Shown piece after piece: positions 43,948-46,108 of a stretch of 46,108 bases of DNA. Source of the stretch: Pseudomonadota bacterium (GTDB lineage: Bacteria > Myxococcota_A > UBA9160 > PR03); contig QEVM01000023.1 of the NCBI GenBank assembly GCA_003576805.1, forward strand, positions 1 through 46,108. The letters are read 5' to 3'. How positions within the stretch are numbered: the stretch's first letter is position 1; each line of letters opens with the position of its first letter. A program made the position numbers and the translations under genes. A model generated the notes under the pieces. It was given only the letters and a program-made list of their open reading frames with translations, was not told where the DNA came from and searched no databases.

Positions 43948-46108
43948 GATTCGGCGCGCGCGTCGTCGCATGGCTGCTGGCCTCGCTCGCGCTCGCCGCG
44001 GTGGCGCGCGCCGCCGCGCCCGGGGCGCTCGATCCGGCCGACGTCCCCGAGCCGCTGCGCCCGTGGATCGACTGGGTGCTCGCGAGCGAGCCCGCGCGCG
44101 CGTGCCCGCTCGTCGCCGGCTCTGCGGAACGCCCTTGCGTGTACGCCGGCGCGCTCTCGCTCGACGTCGGCGCGAGCGGCGCGCGCTTCGCGCAGACCGT
44201 CGAGGTGTTCGGGCCGGGCGCGTGGGTCGCGCTGCCGGGCGACGCACATTTGCGTCCACAGGAGGTGCGCGCAGGCGGCCGGCCGCTCGCGGTCGTAGCG
44301 ACCGGCGCGCCGACGGCGTGGCTGCCGCGCGGCCGCCACGCCGTGGACGGCGCGCTGCGCTTCACGACCCGCCCCGCGACGCTGCCCGTGCCCGCCGACA
44401 CGGCGCTCGTGTCCCTCGTGCTCGACGGCCGGTCCGTGCCGCTGCCGGCGCGCGATGAAGCGGGCCACGTGTGGCTCGAGGCGCGCGCCGCGCAGCCCGC
44501 GCCCGAGGACGCGCTGAGTGTGCTGGTGTTCCGGCGCGTCGTGGACGAGGTGCCGCTGCAGCTCGACACGCGGCTCGTGCTGCGCGTCGCGGGCCGGCCG
44601 CGCGAGGCGCTGCTCGGTCCGGTGCACGCGGACGGCTTCGCGCCGCTCGCGCTCGCGAGCGCGCTGCCCGCGCGGCTCGAGCCCGACGGCCGCTTGCGCG
44701 TGCAGCTCCGCCCCGGCGAGCACGCCGTCCGCATCGTCGCGCGCCACGCGGGGCCGGCGGCGTCGCTCGTGCCGCCCGCCGCGCAGGGCCCGTGGGCTGC
44801 GGAAGAGGTGTGGGTGTTCGATGCGCGGCCCGCGCTGCGCATCGCCGCGGTCGAGGGCGTCGCCGCGATCGACCCCAACCAGACGGAGCTGCCCGCCGAG
44901 TGGCGACAGCTACCGGCGTACGTCGTGCGCGCCGGCGACGCGATGCAGCTCGCCGAGCGCCGCCGCGGCGATCCCGATCCCGCGGAGCGGCTGCGGCTCG
45001 AGCGCACCTGGTGGCTCGACTTCGACGGCGGCGGGCTCACCTTCCAGGACGCGATCGAGGGCCGCCTGCGCAAGACGGCGCGGCTCGAGATGCCCGCCCC
45101 CTCGACGCTCGGGCGCGTCGCGATCGCGGGCCGCGACTGGTTCCTGACGCGCCTTGCGGCGGGCGGCGCGGCCGGCGTCGAGGCGCCGCCGGGCGACCTC
45201 GCGCTCGCCGCCGAAGGCCGCATCGAGGACGCCGACACCGGCGCGCTGCCGGCGGTCGGCTGGGCGCACGACTTCGACGCGGTGGCGGCCGTGCTGAATC
45301 TGCCGCCGGGCTGGCGGCTCGTGCACGTCTTCGGAGCGGACCGCGCGTCGCCCTCGTGGATCACGTCGTGGACGCTGCTCGACTTCTTCCTGGTGCTGGT
45401 GACCGCCGTGGGCGCAGCGAAGCTGTTCGGGATCGCAGCGGGCGCGCTCGCGCTCGCGGCGCTCGTGCTGACCTGGACCGAGCCGGGCGCGCCGACGCTG
45501 GTGTGGATCGCCGCGCTCGTCGCCGAGGCGCTGGTGCGCGTGCTGCGCGGCCGGCGCATCGCGCACGCGGCGCGCGTGCTGCGCGCCGTCGCGTGGATCG
45601 CGCTCGCCCTGCACGCGATCCCGTACGCGGTGGACGAGCTGCGGCGCGGATTGCACCTCTCGTACGTGACGAGCGCGCAGACGCTGGCCGGCACGCTCGG
45701 CCGCATGGAGATGCCCGCGACGCTGGAGGCGAAGTCGGTCTCGGACGCGGAGTACGCGGCCGGCGCGGCGCAGGAGGATTTCGCCGGCGCGGAGGAGGAG
45801 ATCGCCGCTCCGTCGCGCGCGCCCGCCGCCGCGGCGCCGCGCCCGTTGCGTCCGGAGCCCGCGCCCGATCTGCGCGCGCTCGATCCCGACGCGCGCATCC
45901 CGACCGGTCCCGGCGTTCCGACTTGGGAGTGGCAGCGCGCCCAGCTCTCGTGGAGCGGGCCGGTGGCCGCGCAGCACGCGCTCCGACTCGTCCTGGTGTC
46001 TCCGCTCGAGAGCCGCGCGCTCGCGTTCGCGCGCGTGCTGCTCGTCGCGGCGCTCGTCGCGTGGATCGTGCGCGCGGCGGCGCGCAGCGCGGCCGCGTCG
46101 CCGCCGCC
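43944..46108 (+). CDS. Large membrane-anchored extracytoplasmic protein, partial
   Basis: The likely start is TTG at 43944, overlapping the previous stop (TTGA). The frame stays open to the window end, giving at least 721 residues. A signal-like helix (V-V-A-W-L-L-A-S-L-A-L-A-A-V-A-R-A-A-A) leads into ~440 residues of beta-rich, Pro/Ala/Arg-rich protein. Hydrophobic helices follow near 475-510, 515-530 and 545-565, and another near 690-710. A Cys pair is near 54 and 65. I recognise no family and no catalytic motif; an envelope or transport scaffold role is only a guess. It may be cotranscribed with the ThDP enzyme. Confidence 0.75.
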   Translation, partial: MRFGARVVAWLLASLALAAVARAAAPGALDPADVPEPLRPWIDWVLASEPARACPLVAGSAERPCVYAGALSLDVGASGARFAQTVEVFGPGAWVALPGDAHLRPQEVRAGGRPLAVVATGAPTAWLPRGRHAVDGALRFTTRPATLPVPADTALVSLVLDGRSVPLPARDEAGHVWLEARAAQPAPEDALSVLVFRRVVDEVPLQLDTRLVLRVAGRPREALLGPVHADGFAPLALASALPARLEPDGRLRVQLRPGEHAVRIVARHAGPAASLVPPAAQGPWAAEEVWVFDARPALRIAAVEGVAAIDPNQTELPAEWRQLPAYVVRAGDAMQLAERRRGDPDPAERLRLERTWWLDFDGGGLTFQDAIEGRLRKTARLEMPAPSTLGRVAIAGRDWFLTRLAAGGAAGVEAPPGDLALAAEGRIEDADTGALPAVGWAHDFDAVAAVLNLPPGWRLVHVFGADRASPSWITSWTLLDFFLVLVTAVGAAKLFGIAAGALALAALVLTWTEPGAPTLVWIAALVAEALVRVLRGRRIAHAARVLRAVAWIALALHAIPYAVDELRRGLHLSYVTSAQTLAGTLGRMEMPATLEAKSVSDAEYAAGAAQEDFAGAEEEIAAPSRAPAAAAPRPLRPEPAPDLRALDPDARIPTGPGVPTWEWQRAQLSWSGPVAAQHALRLVLVSPLESRALAFARVLLVAALVAWIVRAAARSAAASPP

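Overview
The window is a high-GC (about 70% by eye) stretch of a Gram-negative, probably Myxococcota- or other deltaproteobacteria-like chromosome. This placement is an inference from three things. Two (possibly three) secreted proteins end in PEP-CTERM-type tails. There is a divergent dnaA, and a CcmI-like lipoprotein and MddA-type methyltransferase sit among ordinary environmental house-keeping genes. I see no tRNA, rRNA, CRISPR array or insertion sequence.

Layout. 1-3.1 kb: a minus-strand operon of an MddA/NnrU-type membrane methyltransferase, two soluble SAM methyltransferases and an OmpR/PhoB-type winged-helix regulator cut by the window edge. Three heptamers spaced exactly 11 bp apart lie upstream. 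3.3-7.4 kb: a DUF2834/DJ-1/VOC operon, an FRG-domain protein and two membrane proteins. 7.6-16.1 kb: a PEP-CTERM protein, a nagZ-like gene broken by a perfect 23-bp tandem duplication, DUF488, an O-methyltransferase-like gene, a double GFA protein, YciI and VOC proteins, a GNAT acetyltransferase, a PEP-CTERM GH16 glycanase and a secreted beta-helix-like protein. 16.3-20.3 kb: cytochrome P450, MAPEG, VOC, alpha/beta hydrolase and SDR.

20.3-28.0 kb is an accessory, defence-rich segment. It holds HicBA and BrnTA toxin-antitoxin pairs, an orphan TIGR02574-type antitoxin, an ECF41-type sigma factor with a matching promoter, and a minus-strand SIR2-HerA pair with an Mrr-type endonuclease downstream. 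GC falls visibly across sir2-herA. A structured, weakly attC-like palindrome separates herA from mrr.

28.0-38.2 kb is rich in DNA metabolism: a 1562-aa Lhr helicase, a third secreted protein, a Nei/Fpg glycosylase, DnaA, a LON-domain protein, and a small YgjP/SprT-like metallopeptidase ending in a textbook beta-clamp-binding motif. 38.4-46.1 kb holds a DUF4149-like membrane protein, a YiiX-type papain-fold hydrolase, an APH-family kinase, the CcmI-like lipoprotein, a Nudix hydrolase, a ThDP-dependent decarboxylase-like enzyme and a large membrane-anchored protein that runs off the right edge.

The strongest leads are the SIR2-HerA-Mrr island, the clamp-binding metallopeptidase, the duplication-inactivated nagZ, and the two promoter architectures (period-11 heptamers and the ECF41 box) that can be paired with a regulator encoded in the window.
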